DNA of 64,000 bases from Hysterangium stoloniferum (GCA_015178975.1 WHVD01000075.1:248001-312000); one strand, 5' to 3'. Counted from the stretch's first letter, positions 1 through 12,336 are shown. Translations and numbers: made by a program. Notes: generated by a model from the letters alone, not told the origin.

Positions 1-983
1 CGCTTGCGTAGTCGCTCTCTGTGGAAGTATCATTTGGGGGTTCCGGGACTAGATCAATATCTGCTTCGAGCGTTAATTCAACCAAGAAAGGCCAAGATGC
101 GTGTCGCCAGATAACCCAAAAGTCAAAGTCCTCCGGTCTTCTCACAAAAGATAGCTGTAGATGCTTCAATGTTGTAAATTGCATCATCCAAGCAGTGATA
201 TTATCAAATTCATGGTCCCAAGGGACGTCATGGATGGTTAGGCAAAACGTCGTAATATTGGGAAAATTTCCGAACTGAATATGTGAAAGGATTGACGACA
301 AGTTGAATAAATTACGTGATGCTTACTGGGGAAATAGGGTTGATTTTCACAGGCACCACTATAATCTCCTTATTGGGTAGAAATTTCGCCCAGTCGTTCA
401 TAAAGTCAAAATAGAATTCATCCATATCGTTTCGTTGCCCAAGGCTCTCGAACAGAAATTCGAGGGCAGGTGTCATGGGTAGGTTGAAATTCCATCGAAA
501 ACGGCGCAGACGTGTCATATCCTTTACGGCTGCGGCGAGCGCCGCCACACTCTCCTCGTAGGCCTCCTGCTCTTGGGGTAGATATAAATCCTTTGGTGAG
601 AAAGAGGGTATAATAGATTGAACCGGTGCAATAGGTTTAGAGCGGAGAATATGGCTACAGTATGGAATACCTCCGCGGTTGGGCCAAAAGTACTGCTCAG
701 ACCCACCCAACTCGTTGATTAGTTCGAGTGCCCGCGTTCGCGCAGCGAGATGGGGGCGAGAAGCAAGCGATTGCCATATGTGGATTCGGCGAGAATCACA
801 CCGGATGTGGATAAAGTCGAGCCACGACGGAACGATTATTGCTTTGAAAGACTTGGATGTTAGCGCCAAACTCAGGAGATCACGACGGTCCTCGACGTGA
901 GAGAGGATTATATCGACCAGTTCTTGGGGAAGAGTGAAAAACGGTTGGGTGAACACGGAAACTGCTAGATTTGCTGTAGACAT
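1..983 (-). CDS. F-box / LRR-like protein, paralogue A, copy in D1 (partial)
   Basis: The window holds the start of this minus-strand gene. Exon 1 is 983-327 (219 codons from the ATG at 983-981), the intron is 326-275 (52 nt, GTAAGC donor, CAG acceptor), and exon 2 starts at 274 and leaves the window. Residues about 20-65 form an F-box-like helix bundle (TLPQELVDIILSHVEDR then LALTSKSF), which in this family binds Skp1 in SCF ubiquitin ligases. The rest resembles the degenerate leucine-rich tail of agaricomycete F-box proteins. An in-frame upstream start is possible, but this ATG gives the common N-terminus shared with the complete copy at 47249-48958. The substrate is unknown. The exon 1 peptide seen here matches its D2 twin, so the gene is probably intact to the left of the window. 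Confidence 0.85.
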
Positions 984-1004
984 GGGGGGAAAAACGACGT
1001 GCAA

Positions 1005-2670
1005 GCAAGTGTGCCTGCGAACGGCAAGCGGCTACACAGCCAGTATATATGCCCTCCGAGATCCCGTATCATAATATGATTATGTAAAGGCTTCCATCAG
1101 CTTGAGGCGTCGACTCACTCAATTAAAAGAAGCGCACGAGAACTCCAAAAGCTTGCCGAGAGGTGCAACATCTTCGCCTTCAAATGACGATTTTTGGACT
1201 CTCTCAGGCTTATTGTGAGCCAGGAAATACCGAACGCCATGCACAAGCCGGAGCCGTAAGCACGCTAACAGATATATGCGGAGCACGTACCCATAACATA
1301 GTTACAGTGTATGGGTGAAATAAAAATAGATTTGAGAATGTTTAGGCGTACCATCGATGACACAGCCTACCATGTGTCTCCGCTAAACTACGACATCTGG
1401 TATATAGTTCAGTGTCGCTGACACTGTAACATGCACACTCCTCCTAGTTGGTTGTACACAATACACTTCTGAACATCGCCGATTTACTCATGTTCCCATT
1501 CTTCCCTGGAGAATACTCGGGTATGCCCATGCAATGAAGAGTGAAACCTGCGTAAACATTCAGTCCTAACATAGAGTCTGCAATGGTGTCCAGTAGTCTC
1601 CGGATAGATTAGGATATGTATCTCAGACTGGCAGTCCTGCTATCACAGGATCGTAGATCAGCTGGGGCGAATTTTGATTAGCATTCCCGGTTATTATTGA
1701 TCCTAAACAGATACGGAGGTCGGAATGGGATATGGAAATTGATGATGTCGCCGGTTTTGGAATGGTTCACTGTAGTATATATGTGAATGTGTAAGTGTAG
1801 GTCAGTGGTATATGTTTATTACTCTGTATGGTTTGACTGTTTTCCCGTGATTCAACTGTTCTATTGTCCACATATCCATATCTTACCTCAAATCCCTATC
1901 AGTCGAGCTTGTTTCATTTAGGGCATTCAGGGATAACCGGATGAACTTTTGTACTAGTCTGTAGTCAACGGATTTCAAGAAATGTGTCAAATTGGCCCTG
2001 GTTAATAATATGAGTTATTCACGAGTTATGGCACTGGCGGTTCCTCCGTTATGAGAATTTATAACTCTGTGCATACATATAGGTAATCCGTGGAAGATAT
2101 AGACAGCTTGGAGACAGCTTGAATGGCATTAAAAGTAAAAAATTTCCCTATCCTCAAATACCGTTCGTCAGAGTGCAGTGCAACTTGATTCCGACTAGAC
2201 ACATCCCACTCCTCATACTTTTGTTTCCAAACAGCTACGCAAGTAATAAAAACTAAATGTATGCCTGCACGTCATTCCGTCAATTCACCGCTCATTTCAG
2301 TCCATGTGGAATCATGTTCTCGTACGCCAGTCTTGCTTTAACCATAGCTAATATCTCAACTTATGTCACAATGAACTGGAGTAGATAAAGTGACAGGGAA
2401 AATGAAAAAAAATGAAGAAGACAAGAAAATGAGATAGGAAAAACTCCTGTTATAATTGAAGGGCTACAGGCCGTTACACTATAACACAGTCACAGGGTAC
2501 CGAGTGTGACTTCCAACCATTTATTGGTTTCCCGATATTGTTCGCCCAAACTACGTATAAGGCTATTACATTACACCTCAGTCGATTCTCACTGCGTGTC
2601 GACTGAAATACATTACCCATCTCTAGCTCATCGTCCACAATAGTATTAACTAGACAGTCGATTCTCATTG
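1005..2670. repeat. Repeat unit U behind F-box A (non-coding)
   Basis: No gene is visible here. This stretch is paralogous to the sequence that follows F-box B (60640-62020 in D2, and the inverted 17000-18348 in D1) and is nearly identical to 48980-50580. It contains a dispersed sub-repeat at about 2105-2360, recurring at 8800-9045, 50000-50260, 56845-57090 and 61460-61720 and in reverse at 16960-17220. Its recognisable core is the stretch with GTTTCCAAACAGCTACGC followed by AAACTAAATGTATGCCTGC. Together with the F-box genes this shows that an F-box plus flank unit duplicated before the large D1/D2 duplication. Confidence 0.75.
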
Positions 2671-2671
2671 C

Positions 2672-3350
2672 GTGTTATATTTGTCACAACTTCAAAAAGC
2701 CTGCTGTTGCGTCACCTCGAAAATCAGCGCACTCTCCCGACCAAGAGGTAAACATCTCGTTACAAGGCCATCTGAATCCTGGCATAAGCACGCTGTTCGA
2801 TCACTGGTCGTCCGACACCGCATACATCGTCGCCACCATCTCATCGTTACCGGCTACATCCCAATATATGCATCACACCCCCCGCGACCGCGGTTGTCAC
2901 AGATCCCGAGCACGTCGTCGAACCCGTTTCAGTCTAAAAGCCCGGCCACCCGTGCCAGGTTCCACACTGCTTTGCATCTGGCGTAGGAACGGACAACTAT
3001 AAGCTTGGACGAGGTCGGCGACCAGCGAGATATGGTCGCCAGTTGAGGTAGTGAACGACCATGTGAGGAGGGAGCCTCCCCGTAGGTATTGTTGTTGCTG
3101 TTGCTTTTGGATGAGGAGCACAGGGTGCGCCGTGACAGTTACGAACCTTAGTTTTCTTGCGAGTATTGGCGTGTAGTTTCGGCGTGTCTTTTCGTGATGG
3201 AAGCTTTTGGAGAGGCAAGGACTTCCACGAACTTCGCAACAAGAGCTACGCGATCACCGCTTGCGTCATTCCTTATCAAGACGTATCACAAATTCAGGAC
3301 GAAGTATCTATATCATCCCATTGACTCAGTCAAATGAGCACCAAAAGGGG
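2672..3350. other. Unassigned, GC-richer segment
   Basis: This segment is conserved in D2 (50580-51130), with an 85-bp stretch near 3205-3290 missing there. The minus strand has a short open stretch at 2897-3121 with a poly-glutamine run (QKQQQQQYLRGGSL), and there are other short frames on both strands. I do not recognise a family, and no frame is clearly favoured. It may be part of a broken multi-exon host gene. Confidence 0.35.
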
Positions 3351-3449
3351 TATAACGTACAATCAATAAAAACACCTTCCCATCCCAACGGAAAAATCCG
3401 GAGCAAAGAAAAGGATGAAAGCAAGCAAAGAGAAGAAAGAAAGAAGCCT

Positions 3450-4804
3450 GACTAACCGACTAGCCAACCCGCCCATAAAACCAACTCTTATCCTCCCCCA
3501 CCTCCTGGCAGGAAGACCATGACCACTCATGTGCAGATGCGCCTGAGCCATCTCGACGCTCTTCACGCCATCGATGAAGGCTGTTGCTGCTGCGTATTTA
3601 GGGAAGTTCATGGCGATGTTGTGGTGTCTTGGGCAGGAGGGGAGGTAACGAGATGAGATTGCTAGAAATGTCTATGGGGCTAGCATGTTTATACGATTGT
3701 ATCAATAAAGAAGGCTAGAAGGAAAAGAGGTGGGAAAGGACTTACAAACAGTCAAGAGGCACGGGTCCCGTTCGTAGACGTTTCGGACAGTGTGGAGAAC
3801 GGGGTCTAAGACGGATACGAAGGGCTGGCAAATAGTAGAAAACACTATAAACATACGTCTTTTGAAAGGAAGAAGGATAAACACTGCTTACGCTAACATA
3901 TTTGAAAAATCTACTGCCATTGGAAAAGGAAAAGTCAACACCGAATATCAAAAATCCTAGATCACAAGCCACTCACATATCAAACAACTCCTTTGAAGTC
4001 TCCCAATCCACTAACCCACTCGAAAGAATAGCGGGAGGGGCGGCGCGCATTTTCAAGACCCTTCGGTGCGAGGTTGGAGGCAGGCCGTGGGGCGAGATAA
4101 TCTGTCGATGGGAGACCGAATCCTTCGGTGGTTGCAGATTCGGATTGTGGTTCAAAGTCGTCTTCGTCATAGCTAGCGGCGCGTTTCAGCTTGGACTCGA
4201 AGCCTTCTTCACTTTTTATTGTTGTGACGACGATGACGTTGAAGAAGCGGGTTTCGAAACAATACACGCCTATAACAAGAAAGCCCGACTAACCGACTAG
4301 CCAACCCCCCATAAAGCCAACACCTATCCTCCTCCCACCTCCTCGGAGGAAGACCATAAACACTCATCAGCAGATACGCCTGAACCATATCAACGCTCTT
4401 CAGTCGACGAAGGCTGTTGCTGCTGCGTGTTTAGCGAAGTGCATGCCAATTTTGTAGGCGGCAGGGGAGGTAGCGGATGAGATTGCTAGGGCTGTGCATT
4501 GGGCTAGCCTGTTTGTACAAGTTGGATCATAAAGAAGGCTGGAAGGGAAAAAAGTGGGAAAGGACTCACAACAGTGAATAGGAACGAACCTTGACAAGTT
4601 CTTCAACTGCTCCGTATACGCAACTAAATGAACATTGTCGGGATGATTGAATCTAGAATACACCACCGCATCAGCAAAGATCCAAAGCTTTTCAAGACTA
4701 TGCTCACTTGCTCTCCCGACACCAAGCCTTTGGACCTCTAATCGCCTCGTCATCCTGCATACCCGCCTGGTTCCCCCACTGCGTCGAACCCGACCGTTCC
4801 ACAT
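3450..4804 (-). pseudogene. Fungal transcription-factor pseudogene, fungal_trans domain, tandemly duplicated fragment
   Basis: Minus-strand peptides resemble the start of the middle homology region (Pfam Fungal_trans) of Zn2Cys6 regulators. At 4420-4290 a frame reads LKSVDMVQAYLLMSVYGLPP then RRWEEDRCWLYGGLAS, matching the family pattern QAYLLLSLYPVP..RWEEDRSWLY.GLAIR. A second, more damaged copy lies at 3611-3450 (AAATAFIDGVKSVEMAQAH). Between them, 4267-3980 encodes a serine/acidic linker. The first copy has a frameshift between the AFVD and LKSVD blocks, and the second lost the aromatic core. No Zn2Cys6 cluster is visible in the region. In intact proteins this domain follows the DNA-binding cluster in nuclear regulators. 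Here it is a non-functional remnant duplicated in tandem at about 830-bp spacing, shared by both D copies. Confidence 0.6.
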
Positions 4805-6640
4805 TTAAACGGTTTATTCACGTCTGTGCACAGTATAGTCAATAACGCCTCCCTCACACTCGGTGTCTGCGGTTTTCAGCCTTCAACAACACGGGATAGC
4901 GTCGTGGTCTGACAGCGTCGACAGCTGGGGTGTTGTTGGGTTTGTGGGCAGGAGGGTAGGCGGAATACTCATTCATTGGGAGAAGTGGAGGCTAGTAGGG
5001 TTCTGGGTGGATTATGAAAAGAAAGCGGGGAGATATCATTAAGGGATTAAATGAAGACAAGATAATGGAGAATAGAGAATAAATAGAAACAGTAAAAGGT
5101 GTTAAAGAAAATAACACCACTGCTTTTTAAACAGACGCATCCACCATTTGAGTGTCAAGCCAGGGGAGACTTAGCCAGAGGAAGAGGTGTAAATCCACTT
5201 CGCGGCAAGATCATACGCTGGAGTGGTGAGATGGAATGATCCAAAACTCGCGCATACACCTTATGTGCATCTGCGTACCCCGATACACCCAAGTGCTCAG
5301 GGTGGAATGGAATGGTCGAGGAGTCCGCACTCGCATATTACCTCACGTACAGCTGCGACCACCGATTATGAGCAGACGGAAAGAGAGGGAAACAAGGAGA
5401 TAGCGTTACCACTGTCATCGTATTCTCCGCGAACATCGATCAACATGGAGGAAGAAGAGGTCCAATACCCGTTCCAACTTGGGGATGGAAGAGGGTGTTC
5501 GATTCCTTCGTATTTGCATCTACACACCCAGCGTCCAGCGGCAAACCCCACGGACCATGCGCATATTGAAAAGAGGTGTCATATCCGCGTTGAGGGGGGT
5601 CTAGCTCGGAATTGGAATCGGGTGGTTGATAGAAAGAGAGAGCTGGGATCGGTGAGGTGATGTGATAGGTGTTATTGAAACTGTGATGACTGCGACTGTG
5701 AGAATATGCCGCCGCCCCTGTGGTTCTAATAACACCAGGATCCAGGCACCCAACAAAGCCTATCTTACATAATCTAAGATCGACTGGATATTTGACCATA
5801 GACATTATGTAACCCTTTCATCGTGTATTGAAGCGGACATCTCATGTCTGCTCCTATGCTGCGCCTTTGTGTTTGTCAGTGTATGCCCCACGCCAACGGC
5901 AGTCCAATATCATTTTACTGCAAATCACTCTTTCATTAGGGGAAATCAACCCGACACCGTCATCTGGCATTCCCGCTGCACTACCACTGCACCTTCACCT
6001 TTCGTCGCGCCCACCACAAACGGCGTTTCTACCTGTCGGTCAAGACCATCATGACCCGGCTCCGGCTATGCAATCTTGGAAAGCGGGACGCAATTTCCCA
6101 TGCCAGTGGAGAAACTCGCAGCGGGGCCGCAATCAATGGGTGGACCCAGCGCTTCTACAAGTACGGTTGGGCAACCTGAGTCCGAGTTTTTCTGTACATG
6201 TTATTGCCACTAACCTGCAGAACCAAAATCAAGAACACGCTGAGCGCGATCGCGACGAGCTAAGTTCACCGTTGCGTCTCGCAAGCATCTAAGCAGCTTC
6301 CCGCACGCCGTCCGTGTCCAGTAGCCCCAGGTTCAACAATCTCGTGGGCGCTTGAAGAGTTTGTTTCGTGCGATGTCGCTGCGTATTCACAATGGTGCAG
6401 TTGACTAGGCGACGAGTACGAGCAGGGTGCGCGTGCGGTCTTTGCGCATGCGACGAAAGTGTTGCAGGGGCATGGTTCTCAAGATATCTGTCCGAAAAAG
6501 GGGGAATATGCAGCTGTTGCGTTGATGGGAAGTGTGACCTCGACTGGAGTGACTTAACGTCTCCCTTTCCATAAATCCAGTACCTGATTCGATACTGAGT
6601 GGGACGGCAACCTTATCTCTGAGGTCCCCGAAGGCACAGC
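4805..6640. other. Unassigned region with short overlapping frames
   Basis: Conserved with D2 52490-54350 apart from indels. Several frames of 60-150 codons overlap on both strands (for example plus 5828-6292 and minus 5440-5805), but none has a recognisable domain, and indels between D1 and D2 change the reading frames. That argues against coding constraint. Some of the minus-strand frames may belong to the N-terminal part of the broken regulator downstream, but I could not find its zinc cluster. Confidence 0.3.
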
Positions 6641-6904
6641 GGCGTCTGAGGCGATTTATGGCCATCAAGTACGGTCCTCGGTTAATCCAATATTGCGAGC
6701 AAAAGATTCAACCTTCGTGCGCCGCGGGGCTTTCTTGAGGGGGTCGGCTGGGTTGTCGTTAGTGTAGACATCTGCAATATGCACGATTGTTTAGGCACGG
6801 TGTCTCGAATAAAATGATAATATATATCAATGTGTTTCATTCCTGCATGGAACTTGTCATTTTTAGTGATAGCGATCGGCGATGAGTTGTCGCAATAAAG
6901 CGAG

Positions 6905-7335
6905 AGTGGTCAAGTGAGCGGGCGAGCAATTACAATAAACGCACGTATCCACAATGCCTCCTTAGTTCCGTGGGTTGCTGCAATATAGTTGGCTTTTTCT
7001 TCGAACTCCAGGACACGGCGCCCCTGTTTATCGTGAAGATTTAGCCCGAGATTGCATGGCGGTACTGCTGTGAAGCCCAGTGCCGGTCGGTATAATCTTC
7101 TATGCCGCTTACCTCCGTACCTTGTCCCTCCCCAAGTGTATAGTTGTTTAGTGCCTGAAGGTACTGGAAAGCTCTTTTGAGAGCTTCCCAATGGGCTCAT
7201 CCAGGGTTCTGCATGAATTGCAAGAGCAGTGATACTGCAAATGCGATATCGGGGTGTGCCGAGTGCGGGGGACATGGGTAATCCCATCGATTCGCAGTAG
7301 GACACGTTATACATCCCTTCGTACTGTCGAGGCAT
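6905..7335 (-). pseudogene. Ty1/copia RNase H remnant
   Basis: Read on the minus strand, fragments in two frames give a copia-type RNase H: a PDIAFAVSLL-like end of reverse transcriptase, then a TLGEGQGT / DYTD.HWASQQYRHAISG-like block, a GAVSWSSKK-like block, and in another frame ANYIAATHGTKEALWIRAF, the family's SSTEAEYIA...EAIWIR motif. Frame changes and stops make it non-functional. No LTRs are recognisable around it. It is present with the same damage in D2 (54614-55044), so it was already dead before the duplication. Confidence 0.6.
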
Positions 7336-7499
7336 GCTCTATATTTGTATCACAGGTAGGTGTTGGTGCGGGTTGAGCGGGGTGGATAGCGGTTTCGCAT
7401 CTTGTAAACCGAATGGCACTATAACGTCGTCAACGTAAGTACGTTGCGAAAATTAAATTACTCGAATTAAATTACTCGTGAGGTGCGATCTTGCTTGGC

Positions 7500-7801
7500 C
7501 TCCATGCCTAAAAAGTGACTGGCTCTCACATAGGCATCCATAATATCGCTGACTTGGTTATTACAGCTCTCATAAACACTTCCCAGGTCGAGCCACACCA
7601 CATTGATGTGAGGGTTGATTCAGATCGAAGGTCACATTATCGGTTTATTTGGAAGTAGAGTACGCTGATCAAACAATAGAATGTAGAGTTGCAGCTGTCA
7701 CGGTAGATGGCTTGCTAGTAGACTACGTAGGCTTTATCGTAATTCTGGCCTTGCATGTAGGTGCAGCCAAGGAGATACCAGGATTTGGCGTCACCAGGAT
7801 C
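7500..7801 (-). pseudogene. Ssn6/Cyc8-like TPR corepressor fragment
   Basis: On the minus strand, 7801 downward reads DPGDAKSWYLLGCTYMQGQ, then NYDKAYVVY, a stop, QAIYRDSCNSTFYCLISVL, YFQINR and a second stop. After a frameshift it continues NPHINVVWLDLGSVYESCNN and QVSDIMDAY. This is the characteristic TPR array of the general corepressor Ssn6/Cyc8 (WYLLGRAYMAGQKYNKAYEA and VWFDLGSLYESCNNQISDA in the family). Ssn6 pairs with Tup1 to repress transcription. The fragment covers about two and a half TPRs, has two stops and a frameshift, and is preceded by a pyrimidine-rich CTTTTTAG acceptor. It is therefore a genomic rather than a processed copy. A twin lies at 55208-55509. The functional gene must be elsewhere. 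Confidence 0.7.
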
Positions 7802-7865
7802 CTAAAAAGAGACGTGTTATCAGTGGATAGTGCATTAACGAAGAGGAAGAATATGGAAAAATGAA

Positions 7866-8441
7866 CAACGACAACTCGCCTGCCTTCAAACTGTTAGAGA
7901 AATATTGAATCGCACGTTTCTCATTCTGAAAAGGTGCATCGGGATGGTGATAGAGCCATCCGAGCTGTTGCAGTGGACTTTTTCAACAATGATGTGCTCA
8001 TAGGAAGAGAATGGGGAGTCAGCGCTTAGTTTAAAGTTGTATATCCATCCAGGGAGATGATGGGAGACAGTGCGGTTACATATCAAGAGGCGACCAAGAT
8101 ATCTGATAAAAATTTGGATTTTGAAAGTGCCTTAAATGCGTCCAAAATCACGTCAAGGACCTGTGAGGAGTTGTAAAACACAAGTAATGCTCCCACTGAA
8201 GTAATACAGGTGCTGAACCGGAAGAACCCGATCGGTAGTTGGGTTTTGTGCCTTTCCTTCTACCATTTGAGCATTTTTTAATAATACACTCTTCAGTTGA
8301 TCTGTTGAAACCATGGAGGAATTAGTGTAACAAGCATTAATCTTCCATCTTGTATGAAGAAAATATTTTTTGTTTTTAATTCTCACTTGCTATTTGGCTG
8401 TCTGTCACAACTGAGACTGTTCTGTCAGGAATAAGTGTGGG
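7866..8441. other. Unassigned minus-strand frames
   Basis: Two short open frames on the minus strand (8086-7886 and 8386-8153) have no recognised domain. In D2 the first is fused upstream into a 103-codon frame (55905-55594) by a 1-nt difference, so the reading frame is not conserved. Probably decayed coding or TE sequence. Confidence 0.3.
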
Positions 8442-8629
8442 TGTTAGAATTCAAGACCCATATTATTGGGGAGTCAAGGATAAGTATAATCGACTAGGTA
8501 ACATAGTAACAAACTCATAGTATTTATACAAGGTGACGTGGCCCTACATCCCCGTGTGTCCACAAGTTCCAGAGACCACCCCTTTGTCATTCTAAAAATA
8601 GACACTGTTGTCCATGATGCTTTCCAACA
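8442..8629 (+). mobile_element. Solo LTR (188 bp), D1 only
   Basis: The segment starts TGTTAGAATT and ends TTCCAACA and is flanked by the 5-bp duplication GTGGG (8437-8441 and 8630-8634). The D2 copy has the uninterrupted site at 56138-56142. Orientation is arbitrary because no internal region remains. The short length suggests a copia-type LTR. It was inserted after the D duplication. Confidence 0.9.
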
Positions 8630-8634
8630 GTGGG

Positions 8635-9660
8635 TTGTTCAATTTCAGCTTTAGTCTTATTTAAATTTTCAAGGTCAGTCTATTTGGGATGTAACTAAGG
8701 TTGGGCATATTTCCAACCCTACTCGTTGTATGTGGACCATTATGTGTGAGCATCATTGAGTCGACGTCATACCCTCTGTACTTACATGTAGGTAGCCCAT
8801 TAGACAGCTTTTGAGACGGCATCAAAAGTAAAACATTTCCATATTCTCGAATATCATTCGTCAGAGTGCAGTGTAACTCGATACCGACTAGACACATCCC
8901 ACTCCTCACGGTTTTGTTTCCAAACAGCTACGCAAGTAATAGAAACTAAATGTATGCCTACACGGCATCCCATCAATTCGCCGCTGATTTCAGTCCATCT
9001 GCAATCATGTTCTCGTGTGCCAGTCCTGCGTTAACCATAGCTAATACCCATACCCCATACCCCATACCCTTCACTCCCCAGATCACCTCTCACAGCCTCC
9101 CGTCCGGAGAATTATCCGTTTTCCCTCTCCCCGCGCTTTAATGATCCCCAATATCATATGAAGACTGTATGTGAATTCTATCGCCACCCTGCTGGGAGGA
9201 TGGTGGGCGTTCATTCGCAGTTTTGGAATGATTCTTGTTGAATTTTAAATTATAAAGTTGTATGCTTACCTAGATCGGATTTAGACTTATGGGTATCGTA
9301 CCGCAATGAGAGGACAACACTGAATTATTGTCGACCATTATCAATGTACTGTATGCATGCTCGGACCCGCAAGAAAAATACACGAAATATGAAAAACGAA
9401 AAGAAAGCGAACCAAAACCCCATCCCACAAGGCGTACTAATCGTTGCATATCTTCTGCTTGTTTATTCCTCTGCTCATCCTAGCAATGGTTATTGATATA
9501 GAAAATAAAATGTACAAAATCAAAGTATACTATTCGAAGCTCACGGTTACCTCTATCTAGATCTAGAGACCTGATTTCGAGCTTGGTACAGATGGTCCTT
9601 GCTTACTTCCTAGTCCATGAATTCTTACTGCAATTCTGTGTATAGAGACATGCACTCAGA
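8635..9660. repeat. Dispersed repeat and low-complexity, no gene
   Basis: 8800-9045 is another copy of the dispersed sub-repeat seen at 2105-2360. It is followed at about 9047-9073 by a 7-bp microsatellite (CCCATAC units), also present at 57090-57118. 9250-9660 is shared with 57290-57700 and contains no recognisable coding sequence. Confidence 0.6.
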
Positions 9661-10014
9661 CGGCCGGAGTGCTACATCCAGAGCTGTGATCATCGACATC
9701 AAGGTTTGGCAGTTAACCTGTAAAATCTAACCCCCGTCGTGATCCTACTAACCTGACTGTAGTCACGACTCAGGTAGAGTGCTGTGCCAGCGAAGAGAAT
9801 TCGGAGGCTTAGGTCTGAGATAAAAGTATTCACAGACGGCGGATTACGACCTTACTGAGACCATGGGTCAAATATTTTAATTCACCTCACAAGGGGCAAA
9901 CCCATTTCCATTACAATGGAAACCATGAACAAACGTGCAACTGGGCTGCTCAAGAGTCAAGCATTGGGTTAAAATCAATTTATTGCTCGGTATATGTATG
10001 AATGGCGACAGAAT

Positions 10015-11753
10015 TTAGTATTGCATCTCACAGTTCTTAATGTAGAAACCTGCGTATTCTCGTATGTCCGGGAGAGTGACACAGGGTAAGTGAATCTCGA
10101 ATCTCTCTCTGAGGGCGGCCTCCTTGAGCGCCAAGTTCCACTGCTCCCGGGTCAAAGAATCAATATAGACGAGGGATTCGTGTTCCATTATTTTATTGAT
10201 GAGGTATTGCGTTTGAAATAGATCACATTCCTTATCCATGACGACGAACTCCCCCTCCAACCGAACAAGATCCTTCAGCTTGAAGAGACAGCTGGCTACT
10301 GTATCTGCCAAGTGACACTATAACATCAAGGTCAATATTATTATACGTGAGCTCAATGCCTTGAAGTAGACGTACTGGTTCAATACGAGCAGGGTTGTTC
10401 CACGTCGCGTAAGGAATATGAAGGTGTTGGATGGGTGGGGCGGCCTCAACAAAACGTTTGAATACCTCCAAATCCATATAAAGGGCATTGAAGACACGTA
10501 ATGAAGTCATTGCTTGGAGAGTGGGTAGGCATTCCGGTGAGATTGAACATTCCAAGTATTCTATTTGCTGGGCAATATCGAAGGAAAACCCATTGCCGAA
10601 AGGCCCAACATGGGAGATGAAGCCAAATACCAGGGAATGAAGTTGAGTTAGGGTTTGTAGCTGGATGAAACGGGAGTAGTTGTTCAGAGTGCGAATCCGT
10701 AAACGTTGGATAGTTTGATGATTTTGGAGGAAGGTTGTGAAGGGGCTCTCTTCGCTTGAGTCGCCCAATGCGGAATTATCATCTGGGAATAATTTGATAT
10801 CCTCTTCGAGTGTTAATTCAACCAAGGAAGGCCAATATGCACGCTGCCAGATAACCAAAAAGTCAAAATTGTCCGGTTTTGGCTTAAAACGTAGCTGTAG
10901 ATGCTTCAATGTTTTAAATTGGATTATCCAATCGACGAGACTATCAGATTCGTGGTGCCAAGGGACATTATTGATCGTTAGGCAAAACGTCGTAATATTG
11001 GGAAATTTTCCTAACTGATTATGTATAAGGATTTACAACAAAATGAACAGATTATGGTAGGCTTACTGGGGAAATAGGGGGAAGAATCACAGGCACCGTT
11101 ATTTCCTCTTCGGATAGAAATTCTTGCAAGTTGTGGTTCCCTAAGTCAAAATAGAATTCATCCATATCGTTTCGTTGCCCAAAGCTCTTTAACAGAGATT
11201 CGAAGGCATATCCAACGGGTAGCCCGAAACCCCATCGAAAACAACGTAGATGTGTCATATGCTTTACGGCGTCAGCGAGCGCCAACATACTCTCCTCGTA
11301 GGCCTCTCGTGTACCGGATGGATTGAAAAACACTGGTGAGAAAGATGGGATAATAGAGGGGAAGTATGTGATAGATTTACAGTGCTCAATATCGTTAAAG
11401 CTTGGAATATCGTTACAGCTTGGAATAGCTCTACAGGCGCTCCAGCTGTACTCCTCAGTGCCAACCAACTCGTTGATTAATTCGAGTGACCGAATTCTCG
11501 CAGCGAGATGAGGATTAGAAGCAATATATTGCCATATGTTGATTCGGAGAGGATCACACCGGATGTGGATATAGTTGAGCCACTCCGGAACGATTATGCG
11601 GTGGAAATCCTCCGATACTTGTGCCAAACTCATGAGATCACAACGATCCTCAATGTGAGAGATGATCATAACGACAACTTCTTCGGGACGAGTGAAAAGC
11701 GGTCGGTTGCACGCGGGGACTGCTGGTTCTGTGGATGGACATGTTACAGACAT
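10015..11753 (-). CDS. F-box / LRR-like protein, paralogue B, copy in D1 (three exons)
   Basis: Predicted exons on the minus strand are 11753-11067, 11014-10376 and 10317-10015, with introns of 52 nt (GTAAGC...CAG) and 58 nt (GTACGT...TAG). All exons are phase 0 and give about 542 residues with no internal stop. Residues about 25-70 carry the F-box (RPEEVVVMIISHIEDRCDLM then LAQVSEDFHRIIV). Exon 2 has LRR-like repeats (FLVIWQRAYWPSLVELTLEE, IEYLECSISPECLPTLQAMT). F-box proteins of this kind recruit substrates to SCF ubiquitin ligases; the substrate is unknown. It is a paralogue of gene A with the same intron positions. It lies downstream of repeats and solo LTRs, which may affect its promoter. 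Splice sites are inferred from consensus and from agreement between A and B. Confidence 0.85.
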
Positions 11754-12145
11754 GGGGGGCAAAACAACGTGCTAGCAAACAATCCTGCGAACGGCAAGCG
11801 GCTGCATAGCGAATACATATCGCCTCCGAGATCCCGTATTATAACATGATTATGTAAAGGCTTCAAGCAAAGGTGGTCAGCCGATTTGATCTCACTCAAT
11901 TAGAAGGAGCGCACGAGAACTCTAAAAGCTTGCCGAGAGGATGCAACATCTTCACGTTCAAATGTCGATTTTTGGATTCTCTCAGGCTTATTATGAGCCA
12001 GGAAAGACTGAAAGCCATGCACAACCCGGAGTTGTAAGCATGCTAGCAGATATATGCTGAGGTAAAGTCCTTTGGTGAGCCGGAGCAAGTGCCCATAACA
12101 TAGTTACAGTTTATGGGTGAAATAAAAAAGAATTTGGGAATGTTC

Positions 12146-12336
12146 TGTTAACTTTTGGGAATTCGGTGAACGAGCAGCAAGGACTCGAACCATACGGGGA
12201 TTAGTAAGCGGGTTACTAGGTATATATAGATGAGACTTGTACTATAGTCCTCATCTATTTACAACGAATTAACTGTCACTACTCAGACAAACGGAAATTC
12301 ATACGGTCTAGTAACAGCACCACTGTAAACTTAGCA
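12146..12336 (+). mobile_element. Solo LTR (191 bp), present in both D copies
   Basis: Starts TGTTAACTTTTGGG and ends AACTTAGCA, with the 5-bp duplication TGTTC on both sides (12141-12145, 12337-12341). It resembles the LTR of the 2.4-kb element at 12726 over its first half (GCGAGCAGCAAG versus ACGAGCAGCAAGG, then TTAGTAAGC). The empty site is visible in the paralogous unit around 1345. It is present at the same place in D2 (60191-60381), so it predates that duplication. Confidence 0.85.

Noticed and set aside
5440..5805. Minus frame of 121 codons as the N-terminal exon of the transcription factor
   Set aside because: No zinc cluster, and the frame is destroyed by the 175-bp indel between D1 and D2; left unassigned.
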